63,467 bases of DNA from Symmetrospora coprosmae. Lineage: Eukaryota > Basidiomycota > Cystobasidiomycetes > Symmetrosporaceae. The notes under the pieces were generated by a model that ran no database searches, was not told the DNA's origin, and saw nothing but the letters and a program-made list of their open reading frames with translations. Made by a program: the position numbers and the translations under genes. Within the stretch, counting starts at the first letter, position 1; every line of letters begins with the position of its first letter. The stretch is taken from assembly GCA_008802785.1 (NCBI GenBank), contig VUYT01000055.1, positions 1-63,467 of the forward strand. Reading direction: 5' to 3'. Shown here one piece after another: positions 1-11,500 of this stretch.

Positions 1-2789
1 GCGAGCAGGCTGGCCGGAAGCTCGGCCGTGTCGTCGCCCTGAATCAGTTCGCGAAGTTCCGCTAGAGGCCAGAGGGTCGCTACCCAGTGCTGACCTCGTC
101 TTGCAGCCATCTCCTCCACCGCTGCCCATCCATCAGCGTTTCTGGCGCACCTATCCACGCTTGTGCACAGCACGAGCGCGTCGGAGTACTCCTCCTTGTC
201 CAGGGCAGCAGCAACGGGGCTATCTGCCGCCGCAGCCCAGATGCCCGTGTTCTCTAGCTCGACTTTATAGACCTCCGCTCCATTGTCGAGCGCAGTTTCA
301 GCGAGGTAGTTACTGAAGGTGGCCTGTCGCACGATGCTGTTCGCACTGACATCGCTAGTCCGCGCCAGAAGCACAATGCGACTGACGCCCTTCCGTTTGA
401 CAAAGTCGGCCAGCCAGGATTGGATGGGGACGAGCGACGCGGGCTCCAGAGCGAGTAGGCGGTCGACGAGACGAGTCGAGGCGGTATAGAAGCCCGTCTC
501 ATGTGCCAAAGTCAACGCGCATGAGACTGTCAGGTCGATGAGCGCAGCATCGGGCCCGCTCAGGTCTCTCCACTTCCTCAACCCGCTCTGACTGCTGTCT
601 GCCTCCTCTTCAAGGCCGTCGAGCGCCTCTAGGACATCTGGGCCCGGTCCAACCGCTCGGTCCGGAACTCCGCGCACCAGTACCGTCGCTCCCACCCTCC
701 TAGCCTCGCTCCTGATGTAGTCTCGATCCACAGGATGACGTCCGAGTCTGTCCGGGTTGCTAGCGAGGATGAGTGTGCCGCGAGGAGCCTCACGGAAGAG
801 ATGCGTGATGGCGGCCCGGTCTCTCGCCTGGTGAGCGCTTGATGAGCAGCACTCTACGACGACGAGGATGCGGCCTACATTGCTGAAGTCGGGCGCGATG
901 CAGTCGGGTAGGTTCGCGAGAATAGAGAGGAGCTGTCGGGCTACCGTAGTCGACCTCCTGTCTCGCCCGTCATCGTCCGAAGTCCGCGCGTAGATGACGA
1001 GTAGGGGTATATAGGGGAGGGGCGAAGGAGACGGAGAAGGAGATGGAGGTGACACTGTTACGGTCTCGATCTCTCTCTTCGGGCGCTGCGCGACGGTAGG
1101 CGCCATCACGCCATCGCGGAAACTGAGAGCCAGCTTGCCGTCGTCCCGAAAGATGCGGCCGGCGCCCAACTTGATCCTGAAGGCGCCCTTGACGCTGATC
1201 TTGTACCCATACGTCATCTCCCAGAAGCTTCTGATGACGCTGACTGCGTCTTCCACCTTCCCAGTCGCTGCTACGACAGTCGCTGCTACGAGGTCCGCTG
1301 GAACGAAGATCCAGGGACCCTGCTTATTGACTGTCTCGTTGACTAGAATAAGCCGATGCCTGGTGGGAGAGGAGGTGGTGACGCAATCGTGCGTGAGAGT
1401 GTCGGGCCCGCGGAGCGAGAGAGCAACGATAGAGTCGTCTTTTGACAGACGAAGCTGGCTCTCGCGATAGGTGCGTGTTCCAGTCTTTGCCGATCGGTGA
1501 GCATTGGCTGCGTGTCCAATAGCTCCACCACTGGCGCACATATTCCTCTCGAATGCCTGAGTGAATGGCTCTTCGCCGTTCCATGCCTTCAAAGTCGAGC
1601 AGAATGTCTCGCGGAGCTGGACCGGGCTGCTTCCAGTTGAAGCGATGAAGGTGAAGATGAAAATTGCGAACTTGCGCGTGTCGTCGGCACTCAAGGTGCG
1701 AGCCATTGTCTGTGCGGAGGAAGGTGCGCAATGCTGCTTCTCCTTCACCTCGATGAGGATCTCCAGCGGAGCGCTGCGGGCGAGCTCCTCGAGGCTGGTG
1801 TTCTGGCTGAACATGCGCGATCCTACGTGCCTGTCCGTTCTCAGGTACTGCCAGACCGAGAGTATACCTGCACCGAACCAACGGAACCGGATAATATTGT
1901 CGTTCCGAGCGAGATCCTTGATTCCCGTCACTCTGCCCAGTGACGCTTCGACCGCCGCGACTACGTCACCGTGCGCATCCGACTTCCCCACGAGCAGGTC
2001 GAAAGCTCGCGTGATGCATGGTGTCGCGAGCGTATCAGAAGGTGAGCTCGGATGGAGCGAAAGCCCGTCCGAGACGGTGAGGATGCCGCGGAGCGCGCCC
2101 AAGAGATCTTGGGCAGGCGGAAGATGCGGAGACGCGCGATGGCCTGCACTGCTACTTCCGGAAGTGGCGAGAGGAGGGCGCTCTGCGACCGGAATATGCG
2201 GTGTCGGCTTCGAACGTGATGCCGTTACTGAAGGCCGGCTGCGCTTCTCCGGCGGCAGAAAGGCGGATCCGGATTCGGATCGACGCTTTGTGGGGGTCTG
2301 ATACAGTATAACGGAGATCTCCTGATTAGTCTAGAACCGCTATTCGGGATTTGTGCGACTCACGCTCTTTGCAGGCGAAACTGGTGCTAGTGGGTCAGGC
2401 GACACCGACGACACCAGGGACGCCAGTCCTCCCTGCCATAGCTTGTCATTGGCGAGCTTGAGCTGCTCCACGAGCAACAGAGCTTGTCGGACGGGGATCC
2501 ACGTCCCTCGCATCTCCTTGGGCACGGAGACGTAGAGCTGGTGGTATCGATTGATGCCGGTGAGCTTGCTCCAGTCCACAGAGGCTTCTTGCAGGTCGGT
2601 GAGGCGTAGCATGATGCCATCTCGCTCAAAGTAGTCGAACGAGATGCTCTTCTTGCCTCGCGTGGCCTTGACGGTCATCCTCTGGAGCGTCACGGATCCA
2701 GTCTGACCGTCCGCATCCTCCCCGGCGCATCTGAATGCGATAACCTCGCATACCTCTGCTTGATCACGCGCAATGGTGAACGCTGCCAT
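1..2789 (-). CDS. KilA-N/APSES-like protein with two tandem serine-recombinase-like domains (3' end outside window)
   Basis: Two exons are visible. Exon 1 (2789-2364) encodes residues 1-142. A 66-base intron (2298-2363, GTGAGT donor, CTAAT branch, CAG acceptor) is followed by an open frame from 2297 to the window edge, giving at least 907 residues without a stop. Residues about 35-112 resemble KilA-N/APSES DNA-binding folds, including the hallmark GTWIP (95-99). A basic TPTKRR...EKRSR stretch (143-163) looks like a nuclear signal. Residues about 200-545 are unrecognised. At about 570-690 a resolvase-type catalytic domain shows YARTS (R580, S582), Q597, R636 and DRLGR (658-662). A second copy at about 780-890 shows LARTS (R788, S790), RQ (799-800) and DRCARN (857-862). 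Family knowledge: such residues form the active site of serine recombinases; KilA-N/APSES domains bind DNA. I infer a DNA-binding recombinase or a regulator derived from one. The C-terminus is not visible. Base composition does not stand out from its neighbours. Confidence 0.8.
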
Positions 2790-3390
2790 GTCTTCTCACC
2801 CTTTTCGTATGTGAGCGGGTTGGGCATCCCGGAAGACGGACTGCCCCGGAGACGGCATCAAACGCCCTCGGCCTACATTCCAGTGCTGCGGGAGCACAAG
2901 CCAATTCATTGCATCTTCATCATCTTCAGCAGCCTTCGAGTACAAGGTCAGACGCTCTTCCGCTATTCCGTTGTTTGGCATCACAGCCATCCCGTGCCAG
3001 CGTCTTCATCCTGCAGATCCGCAAGTCTTGCTCTAGCATTCTTGGAAGAGAGCACGCATCTCTCAGGGTCATCTTGCGCAACATGCGCCCTCGATGCGCC
3101 ATCTTGCCTTTCTTTCGGACATGTTGCGCAGAGTCTGAGCTTGAGGTCGTCCGGCGCAGGCTTTTGCTAGGAACGTCAATGAAGGATGCATCATTGGTGA
3201 CATCTCTGCCGCCCTGTCAGGATCAATGGGTGTACTCGAACCACCTTGCCGCCTCCCCGTCCGTCGCCTCTGCTGCTGCCGCTACTGCTGCTCTTGCCCA
3301 TCCGGATTGCCGTCCTTCATCGGCAGATGTGGATGCCTCTTTGCCCTGCTGCTGCATCCCGTCGCAGCTCCAACTGCCTGCCAACTGCTC
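2790..3390. promoter_or_regulatory. Shared upstream region between the recombinase-like gene and TRS85
   Basis: About 600 bases separate two divergent start codons. Several short open frames cross it on both strands, but none joins in frame by good splice sites to either gene or shows a recognisable domain. I read it as a bidirectional promoter and 5' UTR region. No specific regulatory motif could be assigned. Confidence 0.4.
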
Positions 3391-6300
3391 ATGGCATCAT
3401 CGGACCAGCGGCCACCCTTGGCTCCACCGTTCATCGCGTCTGCACTGCGCCCGCAGATTGCCATCTATGCTTCACCGGATGTCGACGAGCTGGCAAGGGC
3501 GAACGGCCTCGAGAACCTGGCTCAGCTGCTAAAGCCATGGGAAGGGAGCGTCGAGAGGGGTGAGTCCATTGCAGTGTGATAGGCTGTCTATGCGCACGAA
3601 GTATGCATGCGCATGCTAATGTACTCCGCCGTCTCGTTGCCCGAAGTCAACCTGCGCACGTCGGGCTTCGTCCAGCACACGGTCCCCGTACTGCCCCTCC
3701 TCCTCGACGACTCGCGCGACCTCGTCCACACGGATCTCGACGCCCTCTTCCTAGATAACCTCACCACATCTGTCGAGAAGCGCGTCCCGCAATGGCTCGA
3801 CGGAATGCAGGAGCTCGATGTCGGCGAGGGAGGGGACCATGATCTTTGGCAGGAGGGTGAGTGAGCCCGGAGCCGTCTGCATGAGCAGTACGTGATGCGA
3901 GACGCCGCAAGGGCTCACGCTCGACCATTATCCTCGTTTCAGGAACCATCGAGGAGCTTACACCCTGGTACGCCTTCTACCGAGACCTCCTGCTGAACAA
4001 GCGGCCTCGCACCGAATACGAGACCTTCGGACACCCTGTGGCTTGTGAGCCTGCCTGCTCCTCAAGAACTCCGATACCTGCATGCTGATGTGCGCGGTCC
4101 CAGGCATCATCGCCGTCTCGACCTCCTCCCCAGAACCGCTCAACGCCTTTGCCGCGCTCTACGACGAGACCTCGCCCGAGCGGCTGTTCCGCGACAAGCC
4201 CTGGGTCGACCCCGGCGTGCTGCGTTACTACGTGCTCGTGCACGATCTGAGCACGGGTTCAGCAGAAGAGTGGCAGCCCCTCCTCGAAGACGTGCGCCGC
4301 GCATACGGCGTGCACTGCGGCTTCCTCGCCCTCAACGCCGAGGCGGCCCAGAAGGACATTCCAGACTCGGCCTACACGGACCGCTCGCAGCGCCCAAAGC
4401 CGAAAGCCGACGATTTCAGCGAGCACTGGCGCGAGATCCTCGACTCGCCCAAACGACCCAGCAGGTCGGCCTTCTCGTCACATGCCAATTTGCAGCAGCT
4501 CGGTCAACAGACCGCAGAGCAGGGGAAAGACTCGCCTGACGAACCGGGGAGGAACTTGGGAGAAGAAGACGTACGCCGCATCAAGGCTTTCCTGCGCGAG
4601 TTCACAGTGCAGAGCCTCGTGCCGTGGATGGAGCGATCCGTGTCCCAGACCAATGAGCAGGTGCCTTACACATTTCGCTTCGTTCGGCGATATGCTAAAA
4701 ATTCACTGACGACTGCGCTCTGTGATAGCTCGCCGCCAATCGAAAAGGCATTGCTGCACGGCTGTTCAGCGTAGGCCGGCGGTACTTTGGCTCGCGACCC
4801 GCTTCGCCAGGTCCAGGCGGAGCAGGCGGACCCGCCTACGACCCTATCAAGGGCATGTCAGTCTGGTCGGACCGCCTGTTGTGTAGGCCTCTCGCTGACT
4901 ATACGCCTAACTACCTCTCATCCCAGATATCCGTATCAGACACAAGAAGCGCAGACCCGGCGGCTCGCAGATTTCGCCTTTATGATCTCGGACTTCCGCC
5001 TCGCGTCAGCCATGTACGAAATCTGTCGCAAGGACTTTATGAACGACAAAGCCTGGCGATACTACGCATCGGCGTCGGTGCGCTTCTCCAGCACTCTTGT
5101 TCTGTGTAGGCGCTGAGCGAGCTGACATTTGGCTCCCACAGCGCATGGCTGGCTTGACGGGACTGCTGCTGTCGACGCTGCCCGGCACGGCAACGATAGA
5201 CGCGGATCACTACCTCGACCAAGCTGGCTCAGCATCACCGCCCGGTACCACCCCACTGGACGAGCTGCGCGCCATCTGCATGTACTATGAGCTGTATCGG
5301 ACGCTCGGCGATTGGCGACGAGCATCTCTGGGACTTCTGAGATCAGCGGGCGACGTACGAATCCCCTTCTGACCTTGACCGTGCTTTCTTTCCCGGCTGA
5401 TGAGCACGATGGACTGCCTCCGCAGATCGAGGAATTGCCCAGTGCCATCATGCTCGAGCAGGCTGCAATGGCTGTCCTCCACCTGGAACAACCCGCTCGC
5501 CGGCGCTTCGCCCTCCTCATGACCATCGCATCGCACCGCTATCAAAAGACAGGGAGCAAGGCCTTAGCCCGCCGGTGCGGCCTGCAGGCTCTGTCGATCT
5601 ATCCGCGGCAGGCTACGTCCGTCTCCGGGCAGACCTGGGCAGCGGCGCGCAACCATCTTGAGCACGCCCTAGGCCGGCAAGCGTACAATACGGGGCAGTC
5701 CGAGCAGGCCATCCAGCATTTCGTCCGCCTCCTCGCAAAGCACGATATTGCTGCAGAGACGCCCTTCACTGCCGAGAATGGCGCGACGGATGACAGCGGC
5801 AGCGGCCAGTCGGACGAGAGTTTCCTGGACGACTTCAAGCTGGCGTGGGATCTGCTCGGCGAGCGGGCAGACGAGGTCGCGCGCGAGCTGGACCTCGCGC
5901 TCCCGGGCCCTGTCTTCGACGTCCAGGCAACCACGATCGTCACGACGGCGCAGAACGTCGATGCTCAGGACCCTGCTATCAGAATACTGGAAGCGCAGTT
6001 CCTGGAGCGCGGATATCCGTACTCGCATAGTAGAGGCAGAGTGCGAAAGGCGCCCGCATCCTTGCTGCCAGATTCAACCGTGAAGAGCTTGATCGTGGAC
6101 GGTGAGGCAGTCACGCATTCATCAAGTAGACGTCGAATGCTGAAGGTGTTCCAATCCAATGTTCACAGACACCTTCCATGTCACCCTTGTCGCCAAGAAC
6201 AGCCTGGGCACGTCATACACCCTGCGCGGCATCCGCTTGGCCTTCGAGGCCGATGGCGACGCTGCCATCGTGGAAGCGGACGTGCTTGGAGATAGGACGA

Positions 6301-8383
6301 TACCGCCTCGCAGCGTTGCACAGGTGGGTGCCAGCCGACATCGCGAATAACGTAGTACCGGATTGACAGTTTCTGTCCCGCCGCTATTCGCCCGCAGATA
6401 CCGATCAAGGTGCGCGCTCTACAGGCAGGGACTTGCAGGCTACGCTCCGTCAGGTTCCGATACAACGGCTTGCTGCAATGCACAGAATTGCTGGAGAAGC
6501 GAGGCAGACGGCTCTTTGGCAACAAAGCCGAGATGGTCACCCCGACATACTCATTGGACGATAGCTTGACGATCAAAGTGCGCGCTGCTGTGCCAGTGCT
6601 GCAAGTGGAGCAGTGCTCCCTTCCCGCTCAATGTCTGGCGGGCGAGGTGGCCCTGGCGACGCTTTCAATGCGGAATGCGGGGACCCGCCCAATGGGAGAC
6701 CTCAGAGTCTTGTGCAGCCATCCAGCTTACATCAGCCACCTGCAGTCGGGAACGGACCTGTATGCCGCCGGCAAGCAGAGCGATACGCTTCGGCTCGGCA
6801 ACAACATCCGGCACACGACACCGCATACAGTGCTGCCACAAGGGCAGGTATTGGCAGCTGGCGAGACCACCGCATTACATATCGCATATCGCGGTGATGA
6901 TACGGGCATGCACGAAATTTCCTGGCTCTTCGTTTACACCGAGCCAGTGGGTGCAGTCCACCAAGGTTCGTCTGTATACGCGACCGCTGATGCTGAACGG
7001 ACCATCACTACAGGACGCAGATCTCGTACAAGAGTACACATCACAGTACAACCACACTCTGGAAGTTCTACCTTCGTTGGTCATTCGTCCGCAGATATGG
7101 ACTTCCATGGAGACGTCCGGGCCCGCCATCTGTCTCGACATCGACAATCCGCAGCTGGGAGAAGAAGTCGAGATCGCGCAAGTGTCAGCCGTATCGGCTC
7201 AATGGCGCATTGGACAGACCCTCGAAAACCGCAGGTAAGCATCATCGCCCCCTCAGAGTGGCGAGGACTGGTGTTGACCTGAGGCGTGCGGCCCGCCTCC
7301 CAGCATTCCATCTGGACAAGCCGTCTCGCTGCGCTTGCCCTTACAACATGCGCCTTCTGCACAAGATCCAGCAGCAGTCTGGAAGCTTGCACTCACCCAG
7401 CTCGACCTATTGCTCGCGGGACGGGACCTAGAGACGGGCAAGCCCGCCGATATCGATGTACACATCAGTCAGGGTCTAGCGGTACGGCTCTGGCATGTCT
7501 CGGTGGGTTACGGCTGTCACTGTCACTGACACGCGTCGTGCCTGCAGTCCGACAATGCGTTCAATCTGGGAGAAGGAGTCCTGCATGAACAGTTCCTATC
7601 TACCCGAGCCAATCTTCGCATCCAGGCACTCCAGGGTCAGTTTCCGACAATGGAGCCAGACCTATTCCCTCGCATCTTTCCCCTCTTCACGCCGGGCACC
7701 CTGGACCTTCTCGTTTTCTGGCGACTGAAAGCCTCAGGAAGGATGGGCCATCACTACATTGCCGACTTGCCCATCGGCTCGCTCGAGAATGTGGCAGAGC
7801 AGCTCCTGGAGAAGGCAGGCGAGACGCTTGGCGGACGCTACGAGGAGAGCCAGCGCGACCGGGCCGTCATCATCGACAGCATTGCTCAAAGCGAAACGGG
7901 CGTCGATCATTGTCCTGTGCTGGTTACGCAGACGGTGCCTTTGCACGGCGAGGTTTCTGCGTGAGTTGGTCTGCTTGCATATGCCATAAGAGCGCTCTGA
8001 TCAGGCTTAGGCGTTCCTTTCGCACATGCAGCTCTGTCAAGAGCGTCTTCCACCTGCAGAATACCAGCACGCACGAAGTGCAGTGCGTGCTTGAGCTGCT
8101 CGGTCCGAACGGGACCGGCCTTGAGCGCGAATAGTAGGTACTTCCGCAGTGGCACCCTTTTCCTCACGCTGATACCTTTCATCGTTACAGCGCGCCCGTT
8201 CAATGGATCGGCAAGCAAGTACATCGGAGAACCCTGACGCCCGGAGCTACTGCCGATGTCCTCGCCATTTTCCGTTCTAGCAGTGCTGGATGTCGAGATG
8301 CCGGAAGCTGGCTCCTCGACATCACTCGTCCGGGCAAACAGTGGACAGTCAGCGGCGAGCAGAGACTGCATCTGGCCGGATAA
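3391..8383 (+). CDS. TRS85: TRAPP complex subunit Trs85/TRAPPC8-like
   Basis: A long gene with roughly a dozen short introns. The chosen start (3391) begins MASSDQRPP; exon 1 ends at 3559 and exon 2 opens at 3647, giving a join that reads SVERVNLRTSGF. The N-terminal part carries the pattern of the family (IAIYASPDVDELA, LLKPWEGSVERV, then LYDETSPERLF and FLREFTVQSLVPWMERSVS). The middle is a helical repeat region (about 4850-5850). The C-terminal half is the beta-rich region of TRAPPC8 (FHVTLVAKNSLGTSYTLRGI, then LSMRNAGTRPMG). The stop is at 8381-8383. Family knowledge: Trs85 is the TRAPPIII-specific subunit that directs the Rab1/Ypt1 exchange factor to autophagy and Golgi membranes. Its 3' end faces REV3 across about 145 bases. 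The product identity is firm; individual internal exon ends were not all resolved. Confidence 0.85.
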
Positions 8384-8527
8384 CAGAGTGCGAAGCGACG
8401 ACTCTCTTGCAAGCCTTGGTGCTCACCCGAGTGCAATGACAGTATGACGACACTTTTCGGACATTGCACGGGAGCAAGAACAAGCAGCTACAGACCACAT
8501 CCACTGCACAGCAAGACACTGGGGTAT

Positions 8528-11500
8528 TTAAAGGATGATATAAGGGTCTTTCTGCTTCTGCGAGACCTTCTCGACATCGGCAAACACGGTCGACACGTCC
8601 TCGAGTTCTCGGTTGACCTTGATGCGGGAGTAGAGGGTCGGGCAGTCGATCGAGTCGCACGCATCAACCTCAGATGCAGGGAGAGAGGTGCACGTCGCGC
8701 AAACGGATGCGACGGCTTGGACGCGCTCTTCGACGCGCTTCCGTCGGGTCTGAGCGGTCAGGTTGGTCCCGACGGGATCGGCCATGCAGTCCGAGCACAG
8801 CTTGGCGGCTGCAAAGACGTCAGTCAGGGTTGATGTTGTGTAGCATAGACAGCTTAGACGGAGCAGACCTACTGCTTGGCTTCTTGCCACCACAAATGGG
8901 GCAAGTCAAAGAGCCGAAATGCTGGTCCACTCGCACACGAGTGGTGTCAGTCTGTTGGCCAGGCTTGCCAAGCAGCTTGCGGCGAGGCGTAGTGTTGTAC
9001 CACTCTTGCACATCGACGCCGACCAGGTTGAAGAGTCGATTGAGCGCTTTGACAACTCGCCCGATGTAGTGTGCATCGTCCAGCTCGTTACCTCTATTCA
9101 GCAGAATGGCCGCGGTCAGCAGATGCAAGGAGGGCAAGCAGTATGACTAGCGTACCCATTGGAGAGGAACTCCTCAGGCGTCAGGGCCCGATGCGCCTGT
9201 TGCAATTGAGGGCCGTCCAGCCCCTTCGAGATCACGTATGGCACCCGCTCGCCGTACAAGGCTTCTGTGCGAGGATCTGTCAACATGCGCCGAGCTGTGA
9301 CGACTGCACCTGGAGGCGGCGTGCCCTTTTCGCTGAAGATCAACAGCGTTAGATGGCGACGCTTGCAGTGGCCAGATTGTGCGGACACACTGACGAATAG
9401 CTGCCCATCTTCACCTCCTTGGCATAGATGAAGTCTTGGGCAGAAGCTCGGTTCTGCATGATGCGAGAAAACTGCTGCTGGACGTAGAGCTTGACCGATG
9501 ACAAATCGGCGGAGCGGAACATGAGTCTGCACAATGCCGTCAGCAGGGCCCATTTGAGTGCAGGCAGGGCAAATTTCGTTCTCACTTGATGCAAGTCTCG
9601 AGCATCTTCTGCATGGCTGGAAAGCCATCTCGGCGGACAGTCTCGATGCCCTACGCCCGGAATTGCCATCAGCGTTGAGACTACAGATCGAGCATACCGC
9701 GACCAACCTTCGCATCGAAGACGGGCTCTACATCCTTTTGACTTTCGTACTTGAAGCCGACGTAGCGCTTCTTGGCAAGCAAAAAGCATGGCAGGTACAC
9801 CTTTTCGAATTTGAGCTTGACTGGCTTAGGGTTGAGCTTGGTGATGGTGTCGGCGATGTCGTTTCCGATCTTGAAGGCTTCGTCCTTCGTCTTGCCAGGG
9901 AGGTGCACGAAGAGGGAGTCTGTATCGCCGTAGCGAACAATCGCACCCCAGTCAGGACGGCTCTCGATGGTGTGCTTCGCCTGTCCGGGGTAGGAGGCCC
10001 GTCAGCTGGCACTTCGCTAGTCTCCGAGCTGCTGCCAAGACGCACCCGCTCAAGCGTCTCTCGGCCAGTCTGCACGATGGCATCGGCCACCTCCACACAA
10101 GGCATGCGACCAGAAAACGTAGCAGATGTGTATCCATACGTGACGTTGGCTATGAATTTCAGGCCAAGTTGGCGCGCGTTGAGCAGCTTAAATAGTGCCT
10201 GGAAGAGGAGCCGGCAATTAGTACGAGCTGACCGATTGGCATATCGGCTTGACCTACGTTATCGTCCGCCTTGACGAGCTTCATGCTCTTCTTAATCATG
10301 ACACGGGTGTCCAGAATCTCCGTTAACATCTTGGAGATGAGGCTTCGGCGGATACCGGGCTTGAGGAACATCATGCCATTGGGCGATACTGCGGGACAGA
10401 ACGCTCCAGCTCCGCCAATGTGTAAGACACGAATGCATGCTAGTGCACTTACTGGTAATGTGGTCCTTGAGGAGCGTCAGCGTTCCCTTCTGGATGGCCA
10501 GTGAGGCCGTTCCAAGCCGATTCGTGCCCATGAACTCCTTGATTCGCCCGAGGCACGTCGAATAGCACAGGTTGTAGGCGATCATCACCGAAGGGTAGAG
10601 CGACTGAAAGTCGAAGACGAGCACTGGGCTGCTGTAGAAGCCAGACTCTGGCTCGAGGATGAGCGGCATGCACTCGGCTGCATTCTGCCTGCCGACCTGT
10701 GGTGATGAGACGCAAGCTCAGTACAACGTTTTCGGTCATAGATGCAATGGAGTAGACTCACGTCCTCTCGCGAGGGCGACGGCAGCATGAAGTTCTCCGG
10801 CTTGCTAATCTTGAACATGACCGACTCGACCTTGAATTGCGAGCCTCGCGTCAGGACTGAGTGGAAATCGACACCGAAGACGCGGGCGAATTCGGCATTG
10901 CGCGAAACGATCTCGGCTTCTTCCAATAGCTCGATGACAAGCTGCGCTCGCAGCATGCGATACTGCAGAACACGTCGCACCAGGTGAGGGTAGCCCGAAA
11001 GAAACCACGAGGTGAGCGTGCTGTGCGAGAAGCGAGGCACTCTGCCAATAGTCGGCGCGTCAGCTACCACGTCTCAAAGTAGGAGAGCAGTTCAGAGCTC
11101 ACCTCTGTCGAAGCAGGTGGAAGACCACGTTCTCGAACGAGTACATGCACAGGTTGATATCTGACTTGAGCAGTCGCCAGACAGGCAGGACGTGCCGGCC
11201 AGTGATTTTTAGCGTGGAACCCTTGGAGTAGCCCCATCTATCGTCGTTCTTGGAGCCGCGCTTTCCGGTCGACTGCGACCTGACCCTGCTGAGCTCTGTG
11301 ACGATGTCGAAGCCGGGGACTGGATCGGGCACGGACGATCAGAGCTGTGCTTTCTGCTTCGTGGGAGGTCATGTACTTACAGACTTCGTCCACTCGCTCG
11401 ACGAAGTAGCCCCAGCTGTCCTTGAGAACATCAAAGCCCGTAAAGATCTCTGGGTCCCACTCTCGCACTCGGTCGACGAGCGCATTGACAAGCTCGAGCT

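Noticed and set aside
1561-2301. Long plus-strand open frame of 246 codons
   Set aside because: It is antisense to the recombinase-like gene, has no domain, and its composition is what the opposite coding strand would produce.
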